Assembly (NCBI GenBank): GCA_964634465.1
Contig: CAZWLY010000017.1
Span: forward strand, 12,471-76,470
DNA length: 64,000 bases
Source of the DNA: CAZWLY01 sp964634465
GTDB taxonomy: Bacteria > Desulfobacterota > Desulfarculia > G963662305
Direction of reading: 5' to 3'
Made by a program: the position numbers and the translations under genes. The notes under the pieces were generated by a model. That model searched no databases, was not told the DNA's origin, and saw only the letters and a list, made by a program, of their open reading frames with translations. This document shows, one piece after another, positions 49,672 to 58,818 of the stretch. How positions within the stretch are numbered: the first letter of the stretch is position 1; each line of letters opens with the position of its first letter.

Positions 49672-51276
49672 TTATAGGAAGTTTCGCCAGCAGTGTTCGA
49701 CGTGCTCCGGCTTCATCTTCTCGGTCGAAAGGCTGACCGCCACCGCCAGGAGGAACGACAGCGGCAGGGCGATGAGGTTGGGATCGACATACTGCAACAG
49801 CCACACGCCCGAGCCCTTGGCCGCGCCGGAGACCAACGTCTCCTGCCCGAAGAGCGCCCGGCACAAGCCGATGGCCGCCGCCTCCTTTTTGTGGACGAAC
49901 AGCAGCCAGAGCATGGAGGCCGCAAACCCGCCGAACATCGACGCCAGCGCTCCGGCCCTGGTCATGCCCTTCCAGTAGAGGCCGAAGAGAAACATGGGCA
50001 GAAAGGTCGCCGCGCACAGCCCGAAGAAGAAGGCCGTCGCCCGGGCGATGATCGAGGGCGGTAAGATCCAGGCCCAGACGAGGGTGATGATGATGGTCAA
50101 GCCGACGCCCAGCCGGGTGACGCCGACCGACCTGGCCAGGGACGAGTTGGCCAGGCCCTGTTCGTAGAAGTCCCGGCCCAGCGAGGTGCCGCCGACATGG
50201 TACTGGGAGGACAGGGTGGACATCGAGGCGGCGAACATGCCCAGCAGGAACAGGGTGGCGAACCAGCCGGGCATGGCCTTCTCGATGTAGACCGGGATGA
50301 TCTTGTCGATGTTGCCGCCGGCGGCCTGGATGGAGATCTGGCCGGTGGTCTGGTACAGCACCGCGTTGGACAACGCCCCGACCACGAAGGCGACCCCGGT
50401 CATCAGCAGGATGAACACCCCTCCGAACAGGACGGCCCGATTGAGCTCCCGGTCGCTCTTGACCGTCATGTAGCGCACGGCCAACTGGGGCTGGGCCAGC
50501 ACGCCCACCCCGACGCCGAAGATGATGGTGGTATAGATCGTCAGCCACAGCGGCGTGCCGTACCTCGCCCCCTGGGTCCAGCCCAGCATGCCGCCGGCCT
50601 TGAGCTTGGCCGGCATGAGGTCGGCCATCCCGGTCAAGGCCTGATGGGCGTCGATCACGCCGCCCAGCTTGGCGTAGGTGGCGATCAACAGGATGAGCAT
50701 CATCACCACCATGATCGAACCCTGGAAGGCGTCAGTGTACATGACTGCCTTCAAGCCCCCGGAGATGACGTAGATGGCCAACACGGCGGTGAAGGCGACC
50801 AGGGCGACGGCGTAGGGGACGCCCAGGGAGACCTCGATCATCCTGGAGATGCCGATCAGGACCGCGGCGGCGTAGACCGGGATGAAGAGAAAGATGATCG
50901 CGCCCGAGAAGCCCTGGATCAGACGCGAGTCGTAGCGACGTCCCAACAGCTCGGGAAAGGTGTGGCTGTCCAGGGCGACGCCCATCCTTCTCGTCCGCTT
51001 GCCGAAGACGACCATGGCGATGAAGACGCCGACGATGATGTTGAGAAACGTCAGCCACAGAAGCGGGAAGCCGAACATGCCGGCCGCGCCGCCGAAACCG
51101 ATGATGGCCGAGGTGGAGATGAAGGTGGCGCCGTAGGACATGGCCATGATGAACGGGTTCATCCGCCGGCCGGCCAGCATGTAATCGGTGGCCGCCTTGG
51201 TCTCGCGCCAGCCCTTGTAGCCCAGGTAGAAGACCACCGCCAGATAGGCCAGAGTGACGATTATCTTGACCGCCAT
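49672..51276 (-). CDS. Sodium:solute symporter (SSS family)
   Basis: A 534-residue transporter with about 13 membrane helices. YMLAGRRMNPFIMAMSYGAT and FISTSAIIGFGGAAGMFGF near residue 53 are typical SSS segments, as are YVISGGLKAVMYTDAFQGSI (near 170) and FAASMSTLSSQYHVGGTSLG (near 350). It probably imports an organic anion with Na+. The substrate is not predictable from sequence. Preceded by its small accessory protein. Confidence 0.9.
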   Translation of the reverse strand: MAVKIIVTLAYLAVVFYLGYKGWRETKAATDYMLAGRRMNPFIMAMSYGATFISTSAIIGFGGAAGMFGFPLLWLTFLNIIVGVFIAMVVFGKRTRRMGVALDSHTFPELLGRRYDSRLIQGFSGAIIFLFIPVYAAAVLIGISRMIEVSLGVPYAVALVAFTAVLAIYVISGGLKAVMYTDAFQGSIMVVMMLILLIATYAKLGGVIDAHQALTGMADLMPAKLKAGGMLGWTQGARYGTPLWLTIYTTIIFGVGVGVLAQPQLAVRYMTVKSDRELNRAVLFGGVFILLMTGVAFVVGALSNAVLYQTTGQISIQAAGGNIDKIIPVYIEKAMPGWFATLFLLGMFAASMSTLSSQYHVGGTSLGRDFYEQGLANSSLARSVGVTRLGVGLTIIITLVWAWILPPSIIARATAFFFGLCAATFLPMFLFGLYWKGMTRAGALASMFGGFAASMLWLLFVHKKEAAAIGLCRALFGQETLVSGAAKGSGVWLLQYVDPNLIALPLSFLLAVAVSLSTEKMKPEHVEHCWRNFL

Positions 51277-51318
51277 TAAGCCCCCTTGTCTTGACCGCAG
51301 CCGGGGTCCTATCGACCC

Positions 51319-51498
51319 TTACGGCATCGTCTCCCCGATCGCCCGCTCTTTCTTCCGATAGTCGATCGCCTCGTCCACGTCGATCAGATCCGGGGCGGAG
51401 CGGTTCCAGTTGACAAGCCCGTAGACGACGCAGATCGCCGCCGCCGCCAGGCACAACCAGTACGCCCAGGCCATCTCCACACTGCCCAAGCCAAGCAT
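51319..51498 (-). CDS. Symporter small accessory protein
   Basis: A 59-residue single-helix protein: MLGLGSVEMAWAYWLCLAAA, then CVVYGLVNWN. The pattern LG-x-x-x-x-x-A-Y-x-x-C and V-Y-G-x-x-N-W-N is that of the small proteins encoded just ahead of SSS symporters. ATG 51498 has GGGAGG upstream. 42 nt upstream of the symporter gene. Confidence 0.75.
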   Translation of the reverse strand: MLGLGSVEMAWAYWLCLAAAAICVVYGLVNWNRSAPDLIDVDEAIDYRKKERAIGETMP

Positions 51499-51558
51499 AA
51501 ACGCCTCCCGGTTGGCTTCCTGGTCCAAAAGCCTCTATATATAATATATATACACGTA

Positions 51559-51588
51559 AGCTTAGAATTCCGCCGGATAGATTGTCAA
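51559..51588 (-). promoter_or_regulatory. Promoter of the symporter operon
   Basis: On the minus strand a perfect TTGACA (51588-51583), 18-nt spacer, TAAGCT (51564-51559), 60 nt before the small accessory protein start. The leader contains an A+T-rich self-complementary stretch (TATATATATTATATATAG). Confidence 0.6.
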
Positions 51589-51726
51589 GGCTTGCTATTA
51601 GTCGCGGAAGTTGTATGGTACTAGGTTGGCGAACGCCCGGTCAAAAGGCCGGGAAACGGCCCGGACGGCGATTCCCGAGGCCGATTCCCCCGGTCGCCGG
51701 GCCGAGGAGATTGAAGGGAGAGTTCT

Positions 51727-52593
51727 GTGAGAAACGGCTTCGATCAGTTTGATTCCACCAAAAGCTACATCGTCTCGCCAGCGCTCAGGGACGTGGTGAA
51801 CGTGGCCATCGCCCTCAAAAGGCCGCTTCTGGTCAAGGGCGAGCCGGGCACCGGCAAGACGCTTCTGGCCCATAACATTGCCGAGGCGCTGGGCAAACGG
51901 TTGATCGTCTGGAACATCAAATCGACCACCAAGGCCCAGGACGGCCTCTACATCTACGACACCGTCCAACGGTTGAACGACTCCCGCTTCGGCGACGGCG
52001 ACGTGTCCGACATCAAGCGCTATATCCGGCTGGGCCAGTTGGGCCAGGCCTTTGCCAGCGATGAGCAGGTGGTGCTCCTGATCGACGAGGTGGACAAGGC
52101 CGACCTGGAGTTCCCCAACGACCTGCTCAACGAGCTGGACGAGATGAGCTTCTATATCATGGAGACCGACGAGACGATCACGGCCAAGCACCGGCCCATC
52201 GTCATCATCACCTCCAACTCTGAAAAGGAGCTGCCCGACGCCTTTCTGCGCCGCTGCGTGTTCCACTACATCGAGTTTCCGGATCAGGAGCTGATGGCCA
52301 GGATCGTCCAGGTCCACTACCCCGACATCGAGACCAATCTCTTGAACGAGTGCCTCAAGAAATTCTACTGGCTGCGGACCTTCGACGAGTTCAGGAAGAA
52401 GCCGTCCACCAGCGAACTGTTGGATTGGATCCAGGCCCTGATGGCGGCCGGCTTGGATCACCGGAAAGTCAGGGAGGCCCTGCCGCCGTTCATCGGCTCG
52501 CTCTTGAAGAAGGAGCAGGACTTAGACGTGTTGACCCAACGGGTCAAGGGCGGCCCCCAGGTCGGCGCCTACGGCGGCGGCCGGCGCTGGTAA
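51727..52593 (+). CDS. MoxR-type AAA+ ATPase
   Basis: A 288-residue MoxR ATPase. Walker A GEPGTGKT (38-45), Walker B VVLLIDEVDKAD, sensor IVIITSNSEKELPDAFLRRC with the arginine finger. Such ATPases pair with a VWA protein as a chaperone that inserts metals or assembles enzyme complexes; the VWA partner follows 71 nt downstream. GTG start at 51727 with GAAGGGAG upstream. Confidence 0.88.
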   Translation: MRNGFDQFDSTKSYIVSPALRDVVNVAIALKRPLLVKGEPGTGKTLLAHNIAEALGKRLIVWNIKSTTKAQDGLYIYDTVQRLNDSRFGDGDVSDIKRYIRLGQLGQAFASDEQVVLLIDEVDKADLEFPNDLLNELDEMSFYIMETDETITAKHRPIVIITSNSEKELPDAFLRRCVFHYIEFPDQELMARIVQVHYPDIETNLLNECLKKFYWLRTFDEFRKKPSTSELLDWIQALMAAGLDHRKVREALPPFIGSLLKKEQDLDVLTQRVKGGPQVGAYGGGRRW

Positions 52594-52664
52594 GACGCTT
52601 TGCTGCTCGCCGGGCGGCCTCGTTGGCGAGGGGGCTGGTCCGGAATACGGCTTGAGGCGGGTGA

Positions 52665-53840
52665 ATGTTCTTGAACTTCTTCTACTTACTGCGCCGATTC
52701 AAAGTTCCGGTCTCCATCACCGAGTGGCTGACCTTGATGGAGGCGTTGGATCGGGGCTACGCGCTCTCCAGCCTGAACGTCTTCTACTACCTCGCCCGGG
52801 CCATTCTGGTCAAAAGCGAGACCTACTACGACCAGTTCGACCAGGCCTTCTACGCCGCCTTCGGCAAGATCAAGACCGACGAGGAGATCACCGACGAGGT
52901 CCTGGAGTGGCTCAAGGACCCGATCAACCGCCTCGCCCTGGACCCCGAGGAGTTGGAGAAGCTCAAGCGCTACGACTTGGAGACGCTCAGGGCCATGTTC
53001 GAGGAGCGGCTCCGGGAGCAGGACGAGCGCCACGACGGCGGCGGCCGCTGGATCGGCACCGGGGGCACCTCGCCTTTCGGTCACGGCGGAGCCCATCCGG
53101 CCGGGGTGCGCGTCGGCGGGCCGGGCGGCGGCGGCTCGGCCGTCCAGATCGCCCAGGAGAGGCGCTTCAGGAACTACCGCACCGACCTGACCCTGGACAT
53201 CCGCCAGATCAAGGTCGCCTTGAAGCGGCTGCGCCACTTCAAACGCGAGGGTCCCGAGGACGAACTGGACCTCAAGGAAACCATCGACAAGACCTGCAAG
53301 AACGCCGGCGAGATCGAGCTGGTTTTCGGCCGGGCCCGGCGCAACACGGTCAAGGTCTGCCTGATGATGGATTCGGGCGGCTCGATGGCCCCCTTCTCGG
53401 AACTGGTCAACCGCCTCTTTTCGGCCGCCCACCAGATGTCTCACTTCAAGGACCTGAAGTACTACTACTTTCACAACTGCGTCTATCAGGAGCTCTTCGA
53501 GGACATCTACAACTCCAAGGCGGTGCCCACGGGCAGCGTGATGTCCAACCTGGACGCCGATTACAAGTTGATCATGGTCGGCGACGCCCACATGGCCCCC
53601 AGCGAGCTGTTTTCCAAGGGCGGAGCCATCGACTACTGGTACCACAACGAGATTCCGGGCATCGAGTGGCTCCAGCGTCTGGCCGACCACTTCCGCTACG
53701 CGGTCTGGCTCAACCCGATCAACCGGCCCCAGATCTGGGTCCACCCGACGATCAAGGCCATCGGCCGCGTCTTCCCGATGTTCGAGCTGACCCTGGACGG
53801 CATCGATCAGGCCGTCAAGGCGTTGATGGTCAGGCGGTGA
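52665..53840 (+). CDS. VWA-domain protein (CoxE-like)
   Basis: A 391-residue partner of the MoxR ATPase. The N-terminus (FYLLRRFKVPVSITEWLTLM) is typical of the CoxE-like family. A Gly-rich linker (residues 125-160) follows, then the VWA domain with a MIDAS motif (MMDSGGSMAPFSELVNRLFS) and metal-site acidic residues (LIMVGDAHMAPSELF). Such pairs occur in anaerobes and CO dehydrogenase loci, but no enzyme target is adjacent here. Confidence 0.85.
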   Translation: MFLNFFYLLRRFKVPVSITEWLTLMEALDRGYALSSLNVFYYLARAILVKSETYYDQFDQAFYAAFGKIKTDEEITDEVLEWLKDPINRLALDPEELEKLKRYDLETLRAMFEERLREQDERHDGGGRWIGTGGTSPFGHGGAHPAGVRVGGPGGGGSAVQIAQERRFRNYRTDLTLDIRQIKVALKRLRHFKREGPEDELDLKETIDKTCKNAGEIELVFGRARRNTVKVCLMMDSGGSMAPFSELVNRLFSAAHQMSHFKDLKYYYFHNCVYQELFEDIYNSKAVPTGSVMSNLDADYKLIMVGDAHMAPSELFSKGGAIDYWYHNEIPGIEWLQRLADHFRYAVWLNPINRPQIWVHPTIKAIGRVFPMFELTLDGIDQAVKALMVRR

Positions 53841-53853
53841 CCGGAGAGAAGAG

Positions 53854-54828
53854 ATGGCCGGAGCCGACGGCGAACAAAAGGCCCGGACACAAGCCTACGC
53901 CAAGGTGGAGATCGATCATCTCGTAACCGGCGCTCCCCTTGGCTTCGATCTCTACCTCGGTTCGCCCCTGGGCGGCGAGATCAAGTTCTGGGGCGGCGAG
54001 GATCGGTTCACCGAAACGGTCAAGAAAGAACTCATGGCCACCCGGGCCGAGGTCTTCGTTCTCGAAGAGCATCGTGAGGCCTACTACGACTACCTCGAAT
54101 CCCAGCTCAAAGCACTGGTGAGCGACAAGACGGCCGACGTCGAGGAGGCCTCCCGCCTGGCCTACGACCTGTCGCTTCACGTCATGGAGCGGGTCTTCGA
54201 GCGCCCCGAGGCGGAGACGATGAGCCGGGCCAAAGACGTCATCATCACCGCCGCCGACCTGATCATGAACGACGACCGGGCCCTCCTGGCCCTGTTGAGC
54301 CTGGCCAAGCACGACTATTACACCTACACCCACTCTTGCAACGTCGGGCTCTTTTCCATCGGCTTGATGAAGCAACTCTTGAAGGAAGGGCAGGACCACG
54401 ACATCTACGCCCTGGGGGCCGCCTTCTTTTTCCACGATCTGGGCAAGATCGAGGTCGGGTTGAACATCATAAACAAGCCCGGCAAGCTCTCCGAGGAAGA
54501 GTGGGAGCAGATGAGACGCCACCCCCAGTACGGCTTCGACATCCTGGGCAAGACCGGCTTTCTGACCGACGAGGCCCGGCGGGTGGTGCTCCAACACCAC
54601 GAACGCTTCGACGGCTCCGGCTACCCGGAGCATCTGACCGCCAAGGATATCCACCTCTACGGCCGGGTCTGCGCCATCACCGACGTCTTCGACGCCCTGA
54701 CTTCGGAAAGGTCGTATAAAAAGCGGTTGACGCCCTTTGAGGCGGCCCGGATCATGCTCGACGACATGGAGGGCCACTTCGACCCGGGGTTGGTCAGGCG
54801 CTTCATCCAGATGTTCGCCGGCAAGTAG
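53854..54828 (+). CDS. HD-GYP c-di-GMP phosphodiesterase
   Basis: A 324-residue protein. The N-terminal 125 residues resemble the DUF3391-like region of HD-GYP proteins. The catalytic part has YYTYTHSCNVGLFSIGLMKQ, FFFHDLGKIEV, NKPGKLSEEEWEQMRRHPQY, and the GYP-loop LQHHERFDGSGYPEHL, all metal and substrate residues present. Expected to hydrolyse c-di-GMP. Together with the two PilZ proteins it points to c-di-GMP signalling. 13 nt after the VWA gene. Confidence 0.88.
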   Translation: MAGADGEQKARTQAYAKVEIDHLVTGAPLGFDLYLGSPLGGEIKFWGGEDRFTETVKKELMATRAEVFVLEEHREAYYDYLESQLKALVSDKTADVEEASRLAYDLSLHVMERVFERPEAETMSRAKDVIITAADLIMNDDRALLALLSLAKHDYYTYTHSCNVGLFSIGLMKQLLKEGQDHDIYALGAAFFFHDLGKIEVGLNIINKPGKLSEEEWEQMRRHPQYGFDILGKTGFLTDEARRVVLQHHERFDGSGYPEHLTAKDIHLYGRVCAITDVFDALTSERSYKKRLTPFEAARIMLDDMEGHFDPGLVRRFIQMFAGK

Positions 54829-54974
54829 CCGGGGCAAGCCAAACGGCGCCCCGGCGCCCTCGCCCCAACCCCCTTTCGCCTTGGCCGATTCCGGTGTTCA
54901 CGGCCGCCGTTGACCTTGGCCGATGAGTTTCAAGAGACACGCCGCCGGTCGGCCCGGATGATACGCCAGCCGAT

Positions 54975-55715
54975 TCACCCCTCCAAGGCGCAGCCGATCG
55001 CGCCGTTTAAGCGCGGCTGGGGCGGGACGATCACCTCGACGCCCATCAACTCCTTCAGCCTGGCGACCACGCCCCGATTCAAGGCCACCCCGCCGCAAAA
55101 GACGATCCGCCGGGGCTTGTAGCGCTTGATCATCTGGGCGATGCGCCGGGCGACCGAGTCGTTGACGCCGGCCATGATCGACTCCAGCTCAAGCCCTTCG
55201 ACCACCTGGCCGATGATCTCGCTCTCGCCGAAGATGGCGCAGGTGTTGTTGATCCGGCTCGGCTCGGCCGAGGCGGCGGCCAGTTCGTCGAGCTCGACGC
55301 TCAGCAGGCGGGCCATGTTCTCCAGGTAACGGCCGGTTCCGGCGGCGCACTTGTCGTTGGTCATGAAGTCGAACACCCGTCCGCCCTTGACCTGCATCAC
55401 CTTGGTGTCCTGTCCGCCCACCTCGACGAGGGTGAAGTCGGACAGCCCGGTTTGCCACAGCGCCCCCTTGAAGTGGGCCCGGATTTCGGTGACGGCCTTG
55501 ACGCCGGTGAGGCTCCGGCGGCCGTAACCGGTCACCGTCAGCGGTTCGGCCAGGGCCTCGTCGGGAAAGCCCAACACGGCCGGGTCCAGCCGTCCGTCCC
55601 TGACGGCGCCGGTCAGAAAGGGCACCGTATCGGCGGTGAACTCCGCCTCGATCCGGCCCTCTTTCAGCCAGACGCCCTTGACCGAACGCGATCCCAAATC
55701 CAAGCCGATGGCCAT
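54975..55715 (-). CDS. 2-hydroxyacyl-CoA dehydratase activator ATPase (BadF/BcrA type)
   Basis: A 246-residue actin-like ATPase. IGLDLGSRSVKGVWL at the start, EVGGQDTKVMQVKGG in the phosphate loop, and the two single Cys that share one 4Fe-4S cluster in a dimer (NDKCAAGTGRYLE and NNTCAIFGESE). It fires electrons into 2-hydroxyacyl-CoA dehydratases using ATP. Lies 22 nt downstream of its partner dehydratase-like gene. Confidence 0.9.
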   Translation of the reverse strand: MAIGLDLGSRSVKGVWLKEGRIEAEFTADTVPFLTGAVRDGRLDPAVLGFPDEALAEPLTVTGYGRRSLTGVKAVTEIRAHFKGALWQTGLSDFTLVEVGGQDTKVMQVKGGRVFDFMTNDKCAAGTGRYLENMARLLSVELDELAAASAEPSRINNTCAIFGESEIIGQVVEGLELESIMAGVNDSVARRIAQMIKRYKPRRIVFCGGVALNRGVVARLKELMGVEVIVPPQPRLNGAIGCALEG

Positions 55716-55737
55716 GGCCTCTCCCGTTCGAGCCCCC

Positions 55738-56718
55738 TCAATCGCGGATGACGTCGATGAAGGCCTCCAGCCGCATTCTGGTTCGGGCCTCCAGTCGGCC
55801 GGGCCTGTCCCCCTCGATGGTCAGGATGGGCAGGTTCAGCTTCTGGCGCAGGACCAAGTCCTGGATCTGGCGGAAGCAAAAACTTTGGGTGTAGTGGATC
55901 AACCCCTGGATTCCCCGCCGTTTTACCTGGGCCTCGATGTCCTCGATCCGGCCGAAGACGTCGTAAGGGTAGGTGAAGGCCAGATACTGCTCGACAAGAT
56001 CGGCGCTCGGGCCGGGCATGGCGAACTGGCGCTGGACCTCGTTGAAGACCACCCGGCCGCCGAACTCGGCCACGGTTTCGTATATTCCTTCGACGATAGG
56101 CGGGATGCCGGCCAGGCCGAGGCGGATGGCCTCGGTTTGGTGGGGTCTTTTGGCCGCTTCCTCAAGGAAGGCATCCAATTCCGCCTCGAAGTCGTCCGGG
56201 TTTCCGTTGAAGTCCGAGGCCGTGACCTGCCAGAGATGGTTCTCCAGGCCGGTCACCTGGCCGGTTTGCCAGGTCAGCTCGTCCAGCTCCCTCAATTTGG
56301 CCCGGATCCCGTCCAGCCGTTTCTTGACCGCCTCGGCCTCGGCCCAGGTGGTGTCGAAGTAGTCGATCAGCCGTTCGATCTGGGCGGTCAACAGGGCCGG
56401 GTCTCTATCGGGCGGGTAGTCGAACCGGACCACCTCCACCCCCCGGCTGGCCAGGACTTCGATCAGGGCGTGGGTGTTGGAGCAGTCGCCCTGGGTGACG
56501 GCGATCAGCACGGCGATGTCCGGCCGGCCGGCCAGGATGGTGTAGATGCCCTTTATCCAGGCGCACAGCGACCGGGCGAAGCCGTCGGCCTCGGCCTCGG
56601 CCACCAGGGCGTAGGGGTCGGCGTCGGTGATGAAGACGTTGTTCAGATCGAGCGGGGTGTGCCCGGCGGCGAACACCACCTCCACCGGCACCGAGGTGGT
56701 CAGGCCGACCAGCGCCAA
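55738..56718 (-). CDS. 2-hydroxyacyl-CoA dehydratase subunit-like protein
   Basis: A 326-residue protein of the HgdB/FldB/YjiM family. VEVVFAAGHTPLDLNNVFIT at the start and three Cys (LCAWIKG, QGDCSNTH, QSFCFRQ) fit a 4Fe-4S site. Classical dehydratases have two such subunits; here only one is present with the activator, like the YjiM-YjiL pair. The substrate is unknown. Its ATG abuts the stop of the acyl-CoA synthetase gene, so the three genes form one operon. Confidence 0.85.
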   Translation of the reverse strand: MALVGLTTSVPVEVVFAAGHTPLDLNNVFITDADPYALVAEAEADGFARSLCAWIKGIYTILAGRPDIAVLIAVTQGDCSNTHALIEVLASRGVEVVRFDYPPDRDPALLTAQIERLIDYFDTTWAEAEAVKKRLDGIRAKLRELDELTWQTGQVTGLENHLWQVTASDFNGNPDDFEAELDAFLEEAAKRPHQTEAIRLGLAGIPPIVEGIYETVAEFGGRVVFNEVQRQFAMPGPSADLVEQYLAFTYPYDVFGRIEDIEAQVKRRGIQGLIHYTQSFCFRQIQDLVLRQKLNLPILTIEGDRPGRLEARTRMRLEAFIDVIRD

Positions 56719-58794
56719 CTAAGCGGCCCTCCTTACCACCCGGGCGTCGAGGGCCAACAGGCCCCGGCCCCGGGGCAGCACCTTGACCGGGTTGAGGTCG
56801 ATCTCCTCGATCTCGGGGTGGGCGGCCAGGAGCGAGGACAGGCGCACCGCGGCGGTGACGAGGGCCTCTTTGTCGGCTGGCGGCCGGCCCCTGAGCCCGT
56901 CCAGGATGCGTCCGCCCCGAAGCTCGGCCAACATCTCCTCGGCGTCCCGCTCGGAAATGGGGGCGATTCTGAGCGCCACGTCGCCCAGAACCTCGACGAA
57001 GACGCCGCCCAGGCCGATCAGGACCACCGGGCCGAACAGCCGGTCCTGGCGGCCGCCCAGGATCACCTCTTCGCCCTCGGCGACCATGGACTGGAGCACC
57101 ACCGGCCAGGGGTCGTTGACGCCCGCCGCGGCCAGGTTCGCGCCCAGCCGGTCGAGGGCCTCGGCCAGCTCCTCGGCCGAGTGGAGGTCCAGAATCACCC
57201 CGCCGACGTCGCTCTTGTGGCTGACCTCGGCCCGGGCCGCCTTGAGGGCCAGGGGGTAGCCCAACTCCTCCCCGGCCGCCAGGGCCTCCTCCCGGCTCCC
57301 GGCCGGCCGCCAGGGGGCGAGAGGAACGCCGGCCGCGGCGACCAGCTTGAGCGACTCGATCAGACCGATCTCGGCCGCGGCCAGGACTTCGGCCACGGCG
57401 GCCGAATCGCCGTCGAAGTCAGACGGCCGGCTTTGTCGATCGGAACGATGTTTTTGCCAGACCCAGTTGGACACGTCCAGCGAAGCGGCCGCCTCCTCCG
57501 GGCTGCCGAAGACCGGGAAGTGGTAGTGCTTCTTGACGTAGCTCATCTCCGCTTCCTCGGTCAGCAGGCAAAGGGCGATCGGTTTGCCGTAGGTGGTGGC
57601 CATCTCGGCCACGGCGTCGATGAACTGGCGCGACTGGGGCGTCTCCGCGCCGCGATAACCGTGGACGAAAAGGAGACCGTCCACCTCGCGACGGGAGATG
57701 ATCCCCTCGGCGATCCGGGTGTAGACCGAGAAATCGAACAGGTCGCCCAGGTCGATCGGGTTCTGGATCTTGATCACCCCGCCCCTGAAGTGGGCCTCGA
57801 TGGCGGCCAGGAACTTCTCGGGCAGCCGGGGCATCTCCATCCCGGCGGCCGAACAGGCGTCGGCGGCGATGACGGCGTGGCCGCCGGAGCGGGAGACGAC
57901 GCCCAGGCGGCGGCCCTTGAGCGGCGGCTGGGTGAGCATCTTGAGGTGGTTGACCATGTCCCGAATTTGCCGGACCCTGATGATCCCGGCCTGCTTGAAG
58001 GCGGCGTCGACCACGGCGTCGTCGGCGCTCAGCGAAGCGGTGTGGGAGGCGGCGATCTGGGCCGAGGCGTCCGAGACGTTGGCCTTGTGGATCAGGATGG
58101 GCTTGTCCGTGGCCGCGGCCAGGTCCATCAGCCGCCGGCCGTCGGAGATGGACTCCAGGTACATGCAGATGATCCGGGTGCCCTCGTCCTGGATGAAATA
58201 CTCCAGAATGTCGCACTCGTCGACGTTGAGCTTGTTGCCGATGGAGGCGAACTTGTTGAGTCCGATGGCTTCCGAGTGGAGCAGGTTGACGTAGCTCAAA
58301 CCCACTCCGCCGGACTGGGAGATGATGCTCACCTCCCCCTTTTCGAGGCTGGTGTCCACCTTGGGGAAGGGGACCACGAAGCCGTTTTCCAGATTGAAGG
58401 TGCCGATGCAGTTGGGACCGATGAATCGGATCCCGTACCTCTCGGCCGCGGCCAGGAGTTCTCCCTCCAGGTCGAGGCGGCTTTGATCGAACTCCCTGAA
58501 ACCGCCGGACTCGATGATGATCCTGGTGACGCCCTTTTGGCCGCACTCCTCCACGAAACCGGGCACCGTGGCCGCCGGGGTCAGGATGACCGCCGTGTCC
58601 ACCTCGCCGGGGATATCCTTCAGGCTGGGATGGATCGGCTGGCCGAAGAGATTGCCGCCCGAGCGGCCGACGAAATGAATTCGGCCGCTGAAGCGGTGTT
58701 CGATGAGGTTGACCGAGATGGCCCGGCCCAGGTTGGTTCTCTTGGGTGAGACGCCCACCACGGCCACGCTCTGGGGGTAGAAGAAACCATGCAT
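56719..58794 (-). CDS. ADP-forming acyl-CoA synthetase (fused alpha-beta)
   Basis: A 691-residue NDP-forming acyl-CoA synthetase. The N-terminal CoA-binding domain (YPQSVAVVGVSPKRTNLGRA), a succinyl-CoA-synthetase-like middle (IRFIGPNCIGTFN, IISQSGGVGLSYV; phospho-His region VSRSGGHAVIAADACSAAGM), and a C-terminal ATP-grasp domain (GYPLALKAARAEVSHKSDVG, IGLGGVFVEVLGDVALRIAP, EIDLNPVKVLPRG) are in the acd order. It makes ATP from acyl-CoA, typical of anaerobes. With the downstream dehydratase pair it suggests hydroxyacyl-CoA metabolism. Confidence 0.9.
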   Translation of the reverse strand: MHGFFYPQSVAVVGVSPKRTNLGRAISVNLIEHRFSGRIHFVGRSGGNLFGQPIHPSLKDIPGEVDTAVILTPAATVPGFVEECGQKGVTRIIIESGGFREFDQSRLDLEGELLAAAERYGIRFIGPNCIGTFNLENGFVVPFPKVDTSLEKGEVSIISQSGGVGLSYVNLLHSEAIGLNKFASIGNKLNVDECDILEYFIQDEGTRIICMYLESISDGRRLMDLAAATDKPILIHKANVSDASAQIAASHTASLSADDAVVDAAFKQAGIIRVRQIRDMVNHLKMLTQPPLKGRRLGVVSRSGGHAVIAADACSAAGMEMPRLPEKFLAAIEAHFRGGVIKIQNPIDLGDLFDFSVYTRIAEGIISRREVDGLLFVHGYRGAETPQSRQFIDAVAEMATTYGKPIALCLLTEEAEMSYVKKHYHFPVFGSPEEAAASLDVSNWVWQKHRSDRQSRPSDFDGDSAAVAEVLAAAEIGLIESLKLVAAAGVPLAPWRPAGSREEALAAGEELGYPLALKAARAEVSHKSDVGGVILDLHSAEELAEALDRLGANLAAAGVNDPWPVVLQSMVAEGEEVILGGRQDRLFGPVVLIGLGGVFVEVLGDVALRIAPISERDAEEMLAELRGGRILDGLRGRPPADKEALVTAAVRLSSLLAAHPEIEEIDLNPVKVLPRGRGLLALDARVVRRAA

Positions 58795-58818
58795 CGTCCT
58801 GTCTCCTTCGAAAACGCG

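Noticed and set aside
55636..58749. Very long open frame on the plus strand opposite the dehydratase and acyl-CoA synthetase genes
   Set aside because: It is an antisense shadow caused by high GC; the minus-strand genes have clear domains and ribosome sites, and this frame is low-complexity Gly/Leu/Asp/Val-rich.
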